Assembly: GCA_016185015.1 (NCBI GenBank) | Contig: JACPOI010000028.1 | Span: 62,001-126,000, forward strand | Source of the DNA: Burkholderiales bacterium | GTDB lineage: Bacteria; Pseudomonadota; Gammaproteobacteria; Burkholderiales; Burkholderiaceae_C | DNA length: 64,000 nucleotides | Reading direction: 5' to 3' | In this document: in pieces, positions 1 to 7,395 of the stretch | Layout of the letters: every line of letters begins with the position of its first letter | How positions within the stretch are numbered: the first letter of the stretch is position 1 | Program-made: the position numbers and the translations under genes | Notes under the pieces: model-generated | Told to the model about the DNA's origin: nothing | The model's database searches: none | The model's input: the letters and a program-made list of their open reading frames with translations, nothing else

Positions 1-471
1 CTGGGCGGCTGGGTCAGTACCAACTACGCCGTGCTGGCCTGTACCGAGTTCCCGGCCTGCCAGGGCAGTTGGTGGCCCGAGATGGATTTCCTCCAGGGCT
101 TCGAGCTCTGGCGCGAGCTGGGCCTGACGGGCGACGGCCAACACATCAGCTTTGCTGCGCTCACCGCCATCCATTACGTGCACCGCTTGGCGGCGTATGT
201 CGTGATGGCCGTGCTCGCCCTGCTGGCCTGGCGCCTGCGTGGCCTGCCGCAATGGCGCGCTCCGGCGCGCTGGCTGGCGGCGCTGCTGGCCCTGCAATTC
301 CTGACCGGCCTGAGCAACGTCGTGCTGGACTGGCCGCTGCTGGCGGCCGTGCTGCACACCGGAGGCGCCGCCGGTCTGGTCGTGCTGCTGACCTGGAGCC
401 TGGCCAGCAGCCGGCGCAGGGATCTGCAGCCCGGCACTTCTTCTGTCCCCGTTTCGAGTCCTGCCGCATGA
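1..471 (+). CDS. ctaA: Heme A synthase (COX15/CtaA), C-terminal part
   Basis: The reading frame is open from the first base of the window, so only the last 156 codons are present. The product converts heme O to heme A in the inner membrane for aa3-type cytochrome oxidase. What is visible is a periplasmic loop with a Cys pair (CTEFPAC), the conserved His in [10 protein letters not shown], three hydrophobic helices, and the late His in AVLHTGG. The stop overlaps the ATG of the next gene (ATGA), so it is translationally coupled to the heme O synthase. A second, divergent heme A synthase lies about 2 kb downstream. Family assignment is firm; the N-terminus is outside the window. Confidence 0.88.
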   Translation: MGGWVSTNYAVLACTEFPACQGSWWPEMDFLQGFELWRELGLTGDGQHISFAALTAIHYVHRLAAYVVMAVLALLAWRLRGLPQWRAPARWLAALLALQFLTGLSNVVLDWPLLAAVLHTGGAAGLVVLLTWSLASSRRRDLQPGTSSVPVSSPAA

Positions 472-1364
472 CTGTCACCACCCTCGCTTCCACGATGTCC
501 GTGTTCAGCCAGTTCTATGCGCTGACCAAGCCGCGTGTCGTCCAGCTCATCGTCTTCTGCGCCCTCATCGGCATGGTGCTGGCCGTGCCCGGCCTGCCGC
601 GCTGGCCGGAATTGCGCCTGATGTTCATCGCCTGCATCGGCATCTGGCTGGTGGCGGGTGCGGCGGCGGCCTTCAACTGCATCGTCGAGAAGGGCATCGA
701 CGCCAAGATGAAACGCACCGCCTGGCGTCCGACCGCCAAGGGCGAACTCAGTGATGTGCAGACCCTGCTGTTCTCGGCCGTGCTCTGTGCTGCCGGCTCC
801 GTGCTGCTGTACGTCTGGGTCAACCCGCTGACCATGTGGCTGACCTTCGCCACCTTCGTCGGCTATGCCGTGGTCTACACCGTCATCCTCAAGCCGCTGA
901 CGCCGCAGAACATCGTGATCGGCGGCGCCTCCGGGGCCATGCCCCCGGTGCTGGGCTGGGCGGCACTGACCAACGATGTGGGCCCCGAGGCGCTGATCCT
1001 CTTCCTCATCATCTTCCTGTGGACACCGCCGCACTTCTGGGCGCTGGCGCTGTACCGTGTGGAGGACTACCGCAAGTCCGGCCTGCCGATGCTGCCAGTC
1101 ACGCACGGCAACGAGTTCACGCGCCTGCAGATCCTGCTCTACACCCTGGTCCTGTTCGCGGCCTGCCTCATGCCCGTGGCCTATGGCATGAGTTCCTGGC
1201 TCTACCTGGCGGCCGCCGTGGTCTTGAGCATCGGCTTCTTTGCCTATGCGTTCAAGCTGTGGCGTAACTACTCGGACGAGCTCGCCCGCAAGACCTTCCG
1301 CTTCTCGCTGATCCATCTCAGCGTGCTGTTCGCAGCCCTGCTGCTTGACCATTACCTGCTGTGA
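468..1364 (+). CDS. ctaB: Protoheme IX farnesyltransferase (heme O synthase)
   Basis: 298 residues. Transfers farnesyl to heme B to give heme O, the precursor of heme A. It is a polytopic UbiA-family prenyltransferase: the Asn/Asp-rich motif is seen as [20 protein letters not shown] and the second loop as [21 protein letters not shown], both typical of CyoE/CtaB. The start at 468 overlaps the stop of the upstream heme A synthase by four bases; an in-frame ATG at 495 is an alternative that loses nine residues. It sits between ctaA and a sco gene, the standard late part of the aa3 oxidase operon in Burkholderiales. A paralogue lies at 5656. Confidence 0.95.
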   Translation: MTVTTLASTMSVFSQFYALTKPRVVQLIVFCALIGMVLAVPGLPRWPELRLMFIACIGIWLVAGAAAAFNCIVEKGIDAKMKRTAWRPTAKGELSDVQTLLFSAVLCAAGSVLLYVWVNPLTMWLTFATFVGYAVVYTVILKPLTPQNIVIGGASGAMPPVLGWAALTNDVGPEALILFLIIFLWTPPHFWALALYRVEDYRKSGLPMLPVTHGNEFTRLQILLYTLVLFAACLMPVAYGMSSWLYLAAAVVLSIGFFAYAFKLWRNYSDELARKTFRFSLIHLSVLFAALLLDHYLL

Positions 1365-1371
1365 GCCCCTC

Positions 1372-1980
1372 ATGAACACACGCAACGCACTCCATTTCGT
1401 CGCGGTCGCTCTGCTCGCTACGGCGGCCCTGTTGCTCGGCGGCTGCTCCGAGAATGGCAAACCCGGTTTCAGCGCGATCGACCTGACCGGCGCCGATTAC
1501 GCCAAGGATTTCGCGCTGACCGACCACAACGGAAAGGCACGCACGCTCAAGGATTTCCAGGGCAAGGTCGTGGTGGTGTTCTTCGGCTACACGCAGTGCC
1601 CCGATGTCTGCCCCACTTCCCTGACCGAACTGGTCGCGGTAAAGAAGCTGCTGGGGGCGGATGGCGACAAGCTGCAGGGCCTGTTCGTCACCATTGATCC
1701 CGCGCGCGACACCCCGGAGGTGATGAAGAGCTATATGGCCAACTTCGACCCGACCTTCCTCGCCCTGTATGCCGACTCCGCGGAGAAGCTGGCCGCGCTG
1801 GCCAAGGACTACAAGGTCTATTACAAGAAAGTCGACGGCAAGTCGCCCACCAGCTACACCATGGACCACTCGGCCGGCATGTACATCTACGACACGCAAG
1901 GGCAGTTGCGCCTGTACTCGCGTTACGGCAGCGGAGCCGGCGCGCTGGCATCGGACATCAAGCTGCTGCTGTCCAGATAA
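1372..1980 (+). CDS. Sco/SenC copper chaperone lipoprotein
   Basis: 202 residues. Thioredoxin-fold copper chaperone that helps build the CuA site of cytochrome oxidase subunit II. The N-terminus has a signal peptide and a lipobox (LGGC, Cys25), so it is anchored to a membrane facing the periplasm. The copper-binding CxxxC is CPDVC (Cys76, Cys80) and the third ligand is His166 in MDHSAGMY. The start is placed at ATG 1372, eight bases after the ctaB stop; a longer frame from 1345 would overlap ctaB and spoil the signal peptide. Last gene of its operon, followed by a terminator. Confidence 0.93.
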   Translation: MNTRNALHFVAVALLATAALLLGGCSENGKPGFSAIDLTGADYAKDFALTDHNGKARTLKDFQGKVVVVFFGYTQCPDVCPTSLTELVAVKKLLGADGDKLQGLFVTIDPARDTPEVMKSYMANFDPTFLALYADSAEKLAALAKDYKVYYKKVDGKSPTSYTMDHSAGMYIYDTQGQLRLYSRYGSGAGALASDIKLLLSR

Positions 1981-2000
1981 GGCCCGCCGATCGCCTGGAG

Positions 2001-2024
2001 AGCCCGCCGCGTGCGGGCTTTTTT
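2001..2024 (+). terminator. Rho-independent terminator after sco
   Basis: AGCCCGC / GCGGGCT stem of 7 bp with a five-base loop, followed directly by a T run. It closes the ctaA-ctaB-sco operon. Confidence 0.85.
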
Positions 2025-2056
2025 CATGGCCCGCCCGTCTCAGGTCTGCTGCGGGC

Positions 2057-2968
2057 TCAGGGCAGTGCGAGCAGACTCGCGAGCAGCAGGGCGGCGAGCA
2101 GGTTGTGCGCCAGGGCCGCCGCCAAGGGCAGGCCGGCCACCACCAGCAGGATGCCGAGACCCAGTTGCAGGGCGATCAGGACCAGCAGGACCATGCCGGT
2201 GCGCCGCTGGCGGCCCTTGAGCAAGTGCCAGGCCGTGATGGTGACAAGTACCACGGTGATCAGGCCCATGCAGCGATGCAGCAGGTGCACAAGAGCACCC
2301 TGCGGATTGATGGGCCAGGCCGATGGGTCGACCTGGGGGACATGCCAGGGATTCAGGGCATCCCAGGAGACGGGCGAGGGAAGGGCGCAGCCGATCAGGT
2401 CCGGGCAGCTGAGCCCGGCCAGTGTGCTGCTGACCAGGCCGCCCAGCGCCACCTGGACCACGACGGCGACGCTGGCCGCCAGGCGCCAGCCACGCGCCAA
2501 GTCAGGCGCGCTGCCCGTGCCCTGGCGAGCCTCAGAAAAAGCCATGCGTGCGCACAAGGCGAAAAGCAGGAAACCGCCCAGCAGATTGCCCAGCGCAATG
2601 GCCGGGATCTTTGCGCCGACCGTCCAGCGCCCCAGGACCGCGAGAAACAGGGTCACGACCAGTGCCCAGACCGCGGTCCAGCGCTGGTCCCAGGGCTCGG
2701 GTTTGCGTTTGAAAGCACCAACGAGCAGGAGCAGCACCAAAGGCAGCAGCGCAACGGCCAGCAGGCGATGCATCAGGCGCAGGACGTCGATGCTTGCCGA
2801 TGGCGTGGCCGGCAGCGCCTGTGCGTAGCACTGTGGCCAGGGCGCACAGCCGAGCCCGGCCGCCGACAGGCGGATGTACGCACTGATGCCGACGATGGAA
2901 AAAACGAGCAGGGCGCAGATCAATGCTGTGCGCTGCAGCAAAACCGTCCGGGGGTGGTCTGGGTTCAT
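2057..2968 (-). CDS. ctaA: Second COX15/CtaA-type heme A synthase
   Basis: 303 residues, about eight membrane helices, a different lineage from the heme A synthase at the window start. Two Cys pairs lie in the extracytoplasmic loops (GLGCAPWPQC and LSCPDLIGC), and His ligands appear in LMHRLLA, NPWHVPQ, LLHRCMG and LAHNLLA, as in CtaA. The start is taken at 2968 (MNPDHPRT); the frame stays open further upstream but through an AT-rich regulatory stretch. It is transcribed away from the heme-copper oxidase operon starting at 3177, which also has its own heme O synthase. This suggests dedicated heme O/A supply for that enzyme. The link is inferred from position. Confidence 0.85.
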   Translation of the reverse strand: MNPDHPRTVLLQRTALICALLVFSIVGISAYIRLSAAGLGCAPWPQCYAQALPATPSASIDVLRLMHRLLAVALLPLVLLLLVGAFKRKPEPWDQRWTAVWALVVTLFLAVLGRWTVGAKIPAIALGNLLGGFLLFALCARMAFSEARQGTGSAPDLARGWRLAASVAVVVQVALGGLVSSTLAGLSCPDLIGCALPSPVSWDALNPWHVPQVDPSAWPINPQGALVHLLHRCMGLITVVLVTITAWHLLKGRQRRTGMVLLVLIALQLGLGILLVVAGLPLAAALAHNLLAALLLASLLALP

Positions 2969-3176
2969 GGTGCGATCGATGAGGTGTTGTATATAAGATA
3001 TATATAAGATACAGATTAATAAATCTTTTCCAGGGGATTGCGTCTTGACCGGGTCAAAAGATGTATTTGATTTGCGATATATCAAGAAAAAACCCGAGGC
3101 CCGACAACATACTGAAATTGTCGGACATCAAGTCCGGCCTGGCTACACAGCGAGTCATTCAGTGAAAGGGTTTGCG
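2969..3176. promoter_or_regulatory. AT-rich divergent control region of the NOR-like operon
   Basis: 208 bases between the divergent heme A synthase and the small membrane peptide gene, clearly AT-richer than its surroundings. From left to right: a 10-bp direct repeat ATATAAGATA at 2991-3000 and 3002-3011; a 13-bp palindrome TTGACC-G-GGTCAA at 3045-3057, FNR/DNR-like arms but with a 3-base spacer; AAGATGTATTT at 3058-3068, which matches the half-site known for the NO sensor NsrR although the second half is poor; a 7-10-7 inverted repeat CCGACAA/TTGTCGG at 3101-3124; and CGGAC/GTCCG at 3122-3136. Regulator identity is inference. Confidence 0.5.
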
Positions 3177-3332
3177 ATGAACGAGACACACGACGAGAAC
3201 GAACGCGTTCCCCTGATGCAGCAGCTGCTGGACAACCCGTTCCTGCTGCTGTTCCTCGGCGTCATGGTTCCGATGGTGGTCTACACCTTGTGGGGTGTGA
3301 TCGACATTCTGACCGTGCCGCTTGCCAAGTAA
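3177..3332 (+). CDS. 51-residue single-helix membrane peptide, candidate oxidase subunit
   Basis: Short gene with one predicted membrane helix (LLLFLGVMVPMVVYTLWGVIDIL) after a charged N-terminal tail rich in Asp and Glu. No family is recognised. It is the first gene of the operon and is followed after 59 bases by the CuA subunit. Small single-helix subunits are known in B-family (ba3-type) heme-copper enzymes, so an accessory subunit or assembly peptide is the simplest reading. The start ATG at 3177 has a purine-rich stretch (gtgaaaggg) upstream. Function is inferred only from position and topology. Confidence 0.7.
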   Translation: MNETHDENERVPLMQQLLDNPFLLLFLGVMVPMVVYTLWGVIDILTVPLAK

Positions 3333-3356
3333 GGCCGAATCAACAACAAGAAAACC

Positions 3357-3370
3357 GGCCCTTCGGGGCC
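3357..3370 (+). other. UUCG-tetraloop hairpin between peptide and subunit II genes
   Basis: GGCCC-TTCG-GGGCC, a 5-bp stem closed by a UUCG-type loop, in the 59-base gap just before the ribosome binding site (AAGGAG) of the CuA subunit gene. No T run follows, so it is more likely an mRNA processing or stability element than a terminator. Confidence 0.45.
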
Positions 3371-3391
3371 CCAGCTGAAAAGGAGCTCGAC

Positions 3392-3931
3392 ATGAGCGCT
3401 ATCCTGCCCCCGGCAGAGCGACTGTGGTGGAAGCATCCACTCGATCGCGTCGAAGGAACCTGGATTGTCATTGCACTGGTCTGGTGTCTCATCATGTTCG
3501 CCATGATGGTCGGATGGCACATCTGGGGCAAGCAGAACCTGTCCACCGAGACCTACAAGACCACGCCCGACCTCTTCATGCAGAAGACCCAGGCGGTGGT
3601 CGACAAGTACACGGTGCGCACCGAAACCGCGGACAAGATCCCGGTCGTTGCACCGCCCCCGGGTAGCGACGTCTACCTGATCGCCAGGCTCTGGAGCTTC
3701 TGGCCGATCATCGAGCTCGAGAAGGGCAAGACCTACCGTCTGCACCTGACCTCGCTGGACTACAACCACGGCTTTTCACTGCAACCGGCCAACATCAACA
3801 TCCAGGTGGTGCCCGGTTATGAGCACGTCGTGACCGTGACGCCCAACCAGTCCGGGACCTACTCCGTCGTCTGCAATGAGTACTGCGGCATAGGCCACCA
3901 CCAGATGGTCGGGCGCATGTACGTGAAATAA
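3392..3931 (+). CDS. Heme-copper oxidase subunit II with CuA site (sNOR/NorS-like)
   Basis: 179 residues. One N-terminal membrane anchor (about residues 22-44) and a periplasmic cupredoxin domain. The CuA ligands are all present: His126, then Cys161, Glu163 (backbone), Cys165, His169 and Met172 in CNEYCGIGHHQM. It therefore should accept electrons from a soluble cytochrome c. The short size and single anchor are typical of B-family partners rather than the two-helix A-family subunit II. A strong RBS (AAGGAG) precedes ATG 3392, and subunit I starts 13 bases after the stop. The order subunit II, subunit I, SenC recalls the norSY-senC clusters of ammonia oxidisers; that identity is inferred. Confidence 0.88.
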   Translation: MSAILPPAERLWWKHPLDRVEGTWIVIALVWCLIMFAMMVGWHIWGKQNLSTETYKTTPDLFMQKTQAVVDKYTVRTETADKIPVVAPPPGSDVYLIARLWSFWPIIELEKGKTYRLHLTSLDYNHGFSLQPANINIQVVPGYEHVVTVTPNQSGTYSVVCNEYCGIGHHQMVGRMYVK

Positions 3932-3944
3932 GAGGAGCCACAAC

Positions 3945-5645
3945 ATGACTACCGCAACGACTTATCGTACGTGCCCGAGATCCGGTCTGCAGTTCGAGGC
4001 GCAAGCCGAAAAACTGATGATTGCCAATGCCTTTATCGCCGTCGTCTTCCTGCTGATCGGCGGCATCCTGGCCATCGGCGTGGTGCTCACCCGCTGGCCG
4101 GCCGTGCACTGGCTGGAGGCCGACACCTTCTACCAGGTCCTCACCGCCCACGGCATCGACATGCTGATCTTCTGGATCATCTTCTTCGAGGTCGCCGTCC
4201 TGTACTTCTGCTCCTCCACGCTCCTGCGCTGTCGGATCGCCACACCCCGATGGGCCTGGGCGGCGTTCGTGCTCATGCTGGTGGGTGCGATCATGAACAA
4301 CGTGGCCGTGTTCCAGGGTGGCTCCAGCGTCATGATGACGTCCTATGTCCCCATGATGGCAGCGCCGTCCTTCTACCTGGGCCTGATCCTGTTCGCGGTG
4401 GGCGCCCTGATCGCCTGCTTCGTGTTCCTGGGCACGCTGGTGATCGCCAAGCGCGAGAAGACCTACCAGGGCTCGGTGCCCCTGGTCACCTTCGGCGCCA
4501 TCACGGCCTGCATCATCGCTGTGTTCACCATCACCTCCGGTGCCATCATCCTGATCCCGACCTTCCTGATGTCGGTGGGGCTGATCAGCAACGTCGACCC
4601 CCTGGTCTACCGCACCATCTGGTGGGCCTTCGGCCACTCCTCGCAGCAGATCAACGTGGCGGCGCACATCTCCATCTGGTATGCGGTGGCCGCCATTGCC
4701 TTCGGCGCCAAGCCCATGTCGGAGCGGGTCAGCCGCGGCGCTTTCCTGCTCTACATCCTCTTCCTGCAGCTGGCCAGTGCGCACCACCTGCTGGCCGACC
4801 CGGGCGTGAGCACGGCCTGGAAAGTGGTCAACACCAGCTACTTCATGTACTTTGCGGTACTGGCCTCCATGATCCACGGGCTGACGATCCCCGGCGCGAT
4901 CGAGGTGGCACAGCGCGAGAAGGGCTACAACAAGGGCCTGTTCGAGTGGCTGCGCAAGGCGCCCTGGGGTAACCCGGTGTTCTCCGGCGTCTTCATTTCG
5001 CTCATCGGCTTCGGCTTCCTGGGGGGCATCTCGGGCGTGATGATGGGCACCGAGCAGCTCAACATGATCATCCACAACACCATCTACGTTCCCGGGCACT
5101 TCCATGCCACGGTGGTGGTGGGGACCACGCTGTCCTTCATGGCCCTGACCTACTTCCTGATCCCCGTGCTGTTCAAGCGCGAGATGATCAACCCGGGCCT
5201 GGCCAAACTGCAGCCCTATCTGTTCGGCCTGTCCATGTACTTCTTCTGCCTGGTGATGATGGGCGCGGGTACCCTGGGCGTGTCGCGCCGTCACTGGGAC
5301 ATGGCTTTCCAGGGCGCCGCACTGGCCTATGAGTGGCCGGGGGCCGCCTACCTGATGATGGGCCTGGTCGGCATCGCCGGTGTGGCCGCCATCGTCGGCG
5401 GGGCCCTCTACATCTACATCACGGTGGGTTCCCTGCTGTGGGGCAAGCGCCTGGACCAGGGGCGTCAAAGCGCCCAGACCACGCCCGTGCCTCCCACGCC
5501 GGTGGGCAAGGTGGTGCAGACCTACGGCTCGGCCGGCTTCGCTGCCCCCGGCACCTTCGTGCTGGCCATGGTGTTCCTGGTGGCCTTCGTGCTGTACTAC
5601 TTCATCAACTGGAAGTACCTCTCGCAGGTCTGGGGTTTGAGCTGA
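3945..5645 (+). CDS. Non-canonical heme-copper enzyme subunit I, probable sNOR-type nitric oxide reductase
   Basis: 566 residues, about 13 or more membrane helices. Heme and metal ligands by motif: His69 (low-spin heme), His231 and His280-His281 (CuB), His385 and His387 (high-spin and low-spin heme, GHFH). In O2 reductases of the A and B families the helix VI motif is GHPxVY, whose Tyr is crosslinked to the CuB His; here it reads GHSSQQ, so the Tyr position (His231+4) is Gln235. Loss of that Tyr is characteristic of NO-reducing members of the superfamily, and with a CuA subunit II and SenC beside it the best fit is the sNOR (NorY) class. An atypical oxygen reductase cannot be excluded. Confidence 0.82.
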   Translation: MTTATTYRTCPRSGLQFEAQAEKLMIANAFIAVVFLLIGGILAIGVVLTRWPAVHWLEADTFYQVLTAHGIDMLIFWIIFFEVAVLYFCSSTLLRCRIATPRWAWAAFVLMLVGAIMNNVAVFQGGSSVMMTSYVPMMAAPSFYLGLILFAVGALIACFVFLGTLVIAKREKTYQGSVPLVTFGAITACIIAVFTITSGAIILIPTFLMSVGLISNVDPLVYRTIWWAFGHSSQQINVAAHISIWYAVAAIAFGAKPMSERVSRGAFLLYILFLQLASAHHLLADPGVSTAWKVVNTSYFMYFAVLASMIHGLTIPGAIEVAQREKGYNKGLFEWLRKAPWGNPVFSGVFISLIGFGFLGGISGVMMGTEQLNMIIHNTIYVPGHFHATVVVGTTLSFMALTYFLIPVLFKREMINPGLAKLQPYLFGLSMYFFCLVMMGAGTLGVSRRHWDMAFQGAALAYEWPGAAYLMMGLVGIAGVAAIVGGALYIYITVGSLLWGKRLDQGRQSAQTTPVPPTPVGKVVQTYGSAGFAAPGTFVLAMVFLVAFVLYYFINWKYLSQVWGLS

Positions 5646-5655
5646 GGAGCTTGCC

Positions 5656-6552
5656 ATGGGCACCGCTGCTGCAACGATCCATCCCTCAGCTTCCAGCCGC
5701 GTGCGGCTGGTGCTGGGTGTCTTCAAGCTGCGCATCGGCGTGATGATCATGATCACCGCGCTGGCGGGCCTGGCTGTCACGCCGGGTCCGTCGCTCAGCG
5801 CCGCCCAGTGGCTGGTGCTGGCCTTGTCCGTGCTGCTGTCCTCGGCCAGCGCCGGTGCCTTCAACCAGTACTACGAGTACGAAAGCGACCGGCGCATGGC
5901 GCGCACGCGCAACCGCGCCTTCGCCACCGGGGCCCTGCGGCCCACGCCGGCTTGGCTGGGGGTGATCGGCGCCTTGCTGGCCGGCTCGGTCGTGGCGACG
6001 TGGACCGTGGTCAACGGCGTCTCGGCGCTGTTTGTGTTCCTCGGTGCCTTCTTCTATGCGGTGGTCTACACGGTCTGGCTCAAGCGGCGCAGCTGGCTCA
6101 ACATCGTGATCGGCGGTCTGGCAGGCAGCTTTGCCGTGCTGGCGGGCGCCGCCGCGGTGGACCCGTCCATCGGGCCGCTGGGCCTGCTGCTGGCGCTGGT
6201 GCTCTTCCTGTGGACGCCGCCGCACTTCTGGAGCCTGGCCATCGCCAACCAGAAGGACTATGCAGACGCCGGTGTGCCGATGCTGCCAGTCGTGGTCGGG
6301 CCCGAGCGCGCAGCCCGTGTGGTATTTGCCAGCACGGTGCTGCTGGTGGTCGCCTCGCTGTTGCCGGCCTGGTTTGGCGCGGGCCCGGTCTACCTGGCCG
6401 GGGCCGTGGTCGGCGGCGCCTTTTTCATCGTCAAGGCCTGGCGCCTGGCCAGCCATCCGAGCCGCGCCACAGCCATGGGCTCCTTCTTCGGTTCGCTGGT
6501 CCAGCTGGGTTTGCTGCTCCTGGCAGCGGGGATCGATGGTCTGATCAGGTAG
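5656..6552 (+). CDS. ctaB: Second protoheme IX farnesyltransferase (heme O synthase)
   Basis: 298 residues, UbiA family, starting 10 bases after the subunit I stop. The prenyl-diphosphate motif is NQYYEYESDRRMARTRNR, and the second conserved loop is WTPPHFWSLAIANQKDYADAG. It is a paralogue of the ctaB at 468 and differs in several conserved loops. Its position inside the subunit I / SenC operon, together with the divergent heme A synthase, suggests that the NOR-like enzyme carries heme O or A made by dedicated enzymes. Direct biochemical role of the family is established; the dedication is inferred. Confidence 0.93.
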   Translation: MGTAAATIHPSASSRVRLVLGVFKLRIGVMIMITALAGLAVTPGPSLSAAQWLVLALSVLLSSASAGAFNQYYEYESDRRMARTRNRAFATGALRPTPAWLGVIGALLAGSVVATWTVVNGVSALFVFLGAFFYAVVYTVWLKRRSWLNIVIGGLAGSFAVLAGAAAVDPSIGPLGLLLALVLFLWTPPHFWSLAIANQKDYADAGVPMLPVVVGPERAARVVFASTVLLVVASLLPAWFGAGPVYLAGAVVGGAFFIVKAWRLASHPSRATAMGSFFGSLVQLGLLLLAAGIDGLIR

Positions 6553-6561
6553 GGGGCGAGC

Positions 6562-7395
6562 ATGCGGCTGCTGTCGACCGTGCGCGCGGGTATCGCGTCC
6601 GTGCTGCTGGCGTTCATCGTCGGCACGCTGGGGATGTCCGCGACGGCGGCGCCGGCCGAAAGCGTGCTGGACCGTGCCGAGGCCATCCGCATCAGCCAGG
6701 CCGTCATCGGCCAGCAGCCGGCCAACTACACCTTGCTGGACCGGCGCGGCCAGCCGGTGCGTCTGAGCGACTACCGGGGCAAGCCCCTGCTGGTGAGCTT
6801 CATCTACACCGGCTGCTTCCAGGTCTGCCCCACCACGACCCGCATGTTGCACGAGGCGGTCCAGGACCTGGGCCGGCTGGTCGGCTTCGACAAGTTCAAT
6901 GTCGTGAGCATCGGCTTCAACCAGCCCTTCGACGCACCCGAGGCCATGCGCGCCTTTGCGACGCAGAACGGGATCAGCACCTCGAACTGGGAGTTCCTCA
7001 GCCCGCACCGGTCCATCGTCGAGCCGCTGACGCGTGACTTCGGCTTCAGCTACGTGGCCAACGCGGCCGGCTTCGACCATGTGCTCTCCGTCACGCTGCT
7101 CGATGGGGAAGGGCGGATCTACAGCCAGATCTACGGCGACAGCCTGACGCCCAACCAGCTGGGCGAACCCATGCGCGAACTCATGCGCGGCGCACCCCTG
7201 CCGCCCACGCTGAACCTGGACGACCTGATCGAGCGGGTGAAGATCCTGTGCACCGTCTACGACCCCAAGACCGGCCAGTACCGCTACGACTACGGCCTGT
7301 TCATGGAACTGGCCGGCGGAACGATGTTCTTCCTCTTCATGTTCGGCTACCTGGGGCGTGAATGGCTGCAGCAGCGGCGCAGCAGGCGACCATGA
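6562..7395 (+). CDS. senC: SCO/SenC family copper chaperone, C-terminally membrane-anchored
   Basis: 277 residues. N-terminal signal or anchor helix, thioredoxin-like fold with the copper motif CFQVC (Cys85, Cys89) and distal His173 (GFDHVLSV). Unlike the sco at 1372 it has no lipobox, and it has an extra C-terminal segment with a membrane helix (FFLFMFGYLGREW), so both ends are probably anchored. Probably inserts copper into the CuA site of the subunit II at 3392 or the CuB site. The stop overlaps the next ATG by four bases, so the following cytochrome b fusion is translationally coupled. Confidence 0.9.
   Translation: MRLLSTVRAGIASVLLAFIVGTLGMSATAAPAESVLDRAEAIRISQAVIGQQPANYTLLDRRGQPVRLSDYRGKPLLVSFIYTGCFQVCPTTTRMLHEAVQDLGRLVGFDKFNVVSIGFNQPFDAPEAMRAFATQNGISTSNWEFLSPHRSIVEPLTRDFGFSYVANAAGFDHVLSVTLLDGEGRIYSQIYGDSLTPNQLGEPMRELMRGAPLPPTLNLDDLIERVKILCTVYDPKTGQYRYDYGLFMELAGGTMFFLFMFGYLGREWLQQRRSRRP

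Noticed and set aside
2057-3085. A longer start for the second heme A synthase at 3085
   Set aside because: The added 39 residues fall in the AT-rich regulatory gap and contain no membrane or family feature; ATG 2968 gives the normal length.
3069-3087. TTGAT...ATCAA pair in the control region at about 3067-3085 as an FNR box
   Set aside because: The arms are nine bases apart instead of four, so it does not fit FNR/DNR geometry.
3795-5864. A 689-codon minus-strand open frame opposite the NOR-like subunit I
   Set aside because: A shadow caused by GC-rich third positions; the plus-strand protein has all heme ligands.
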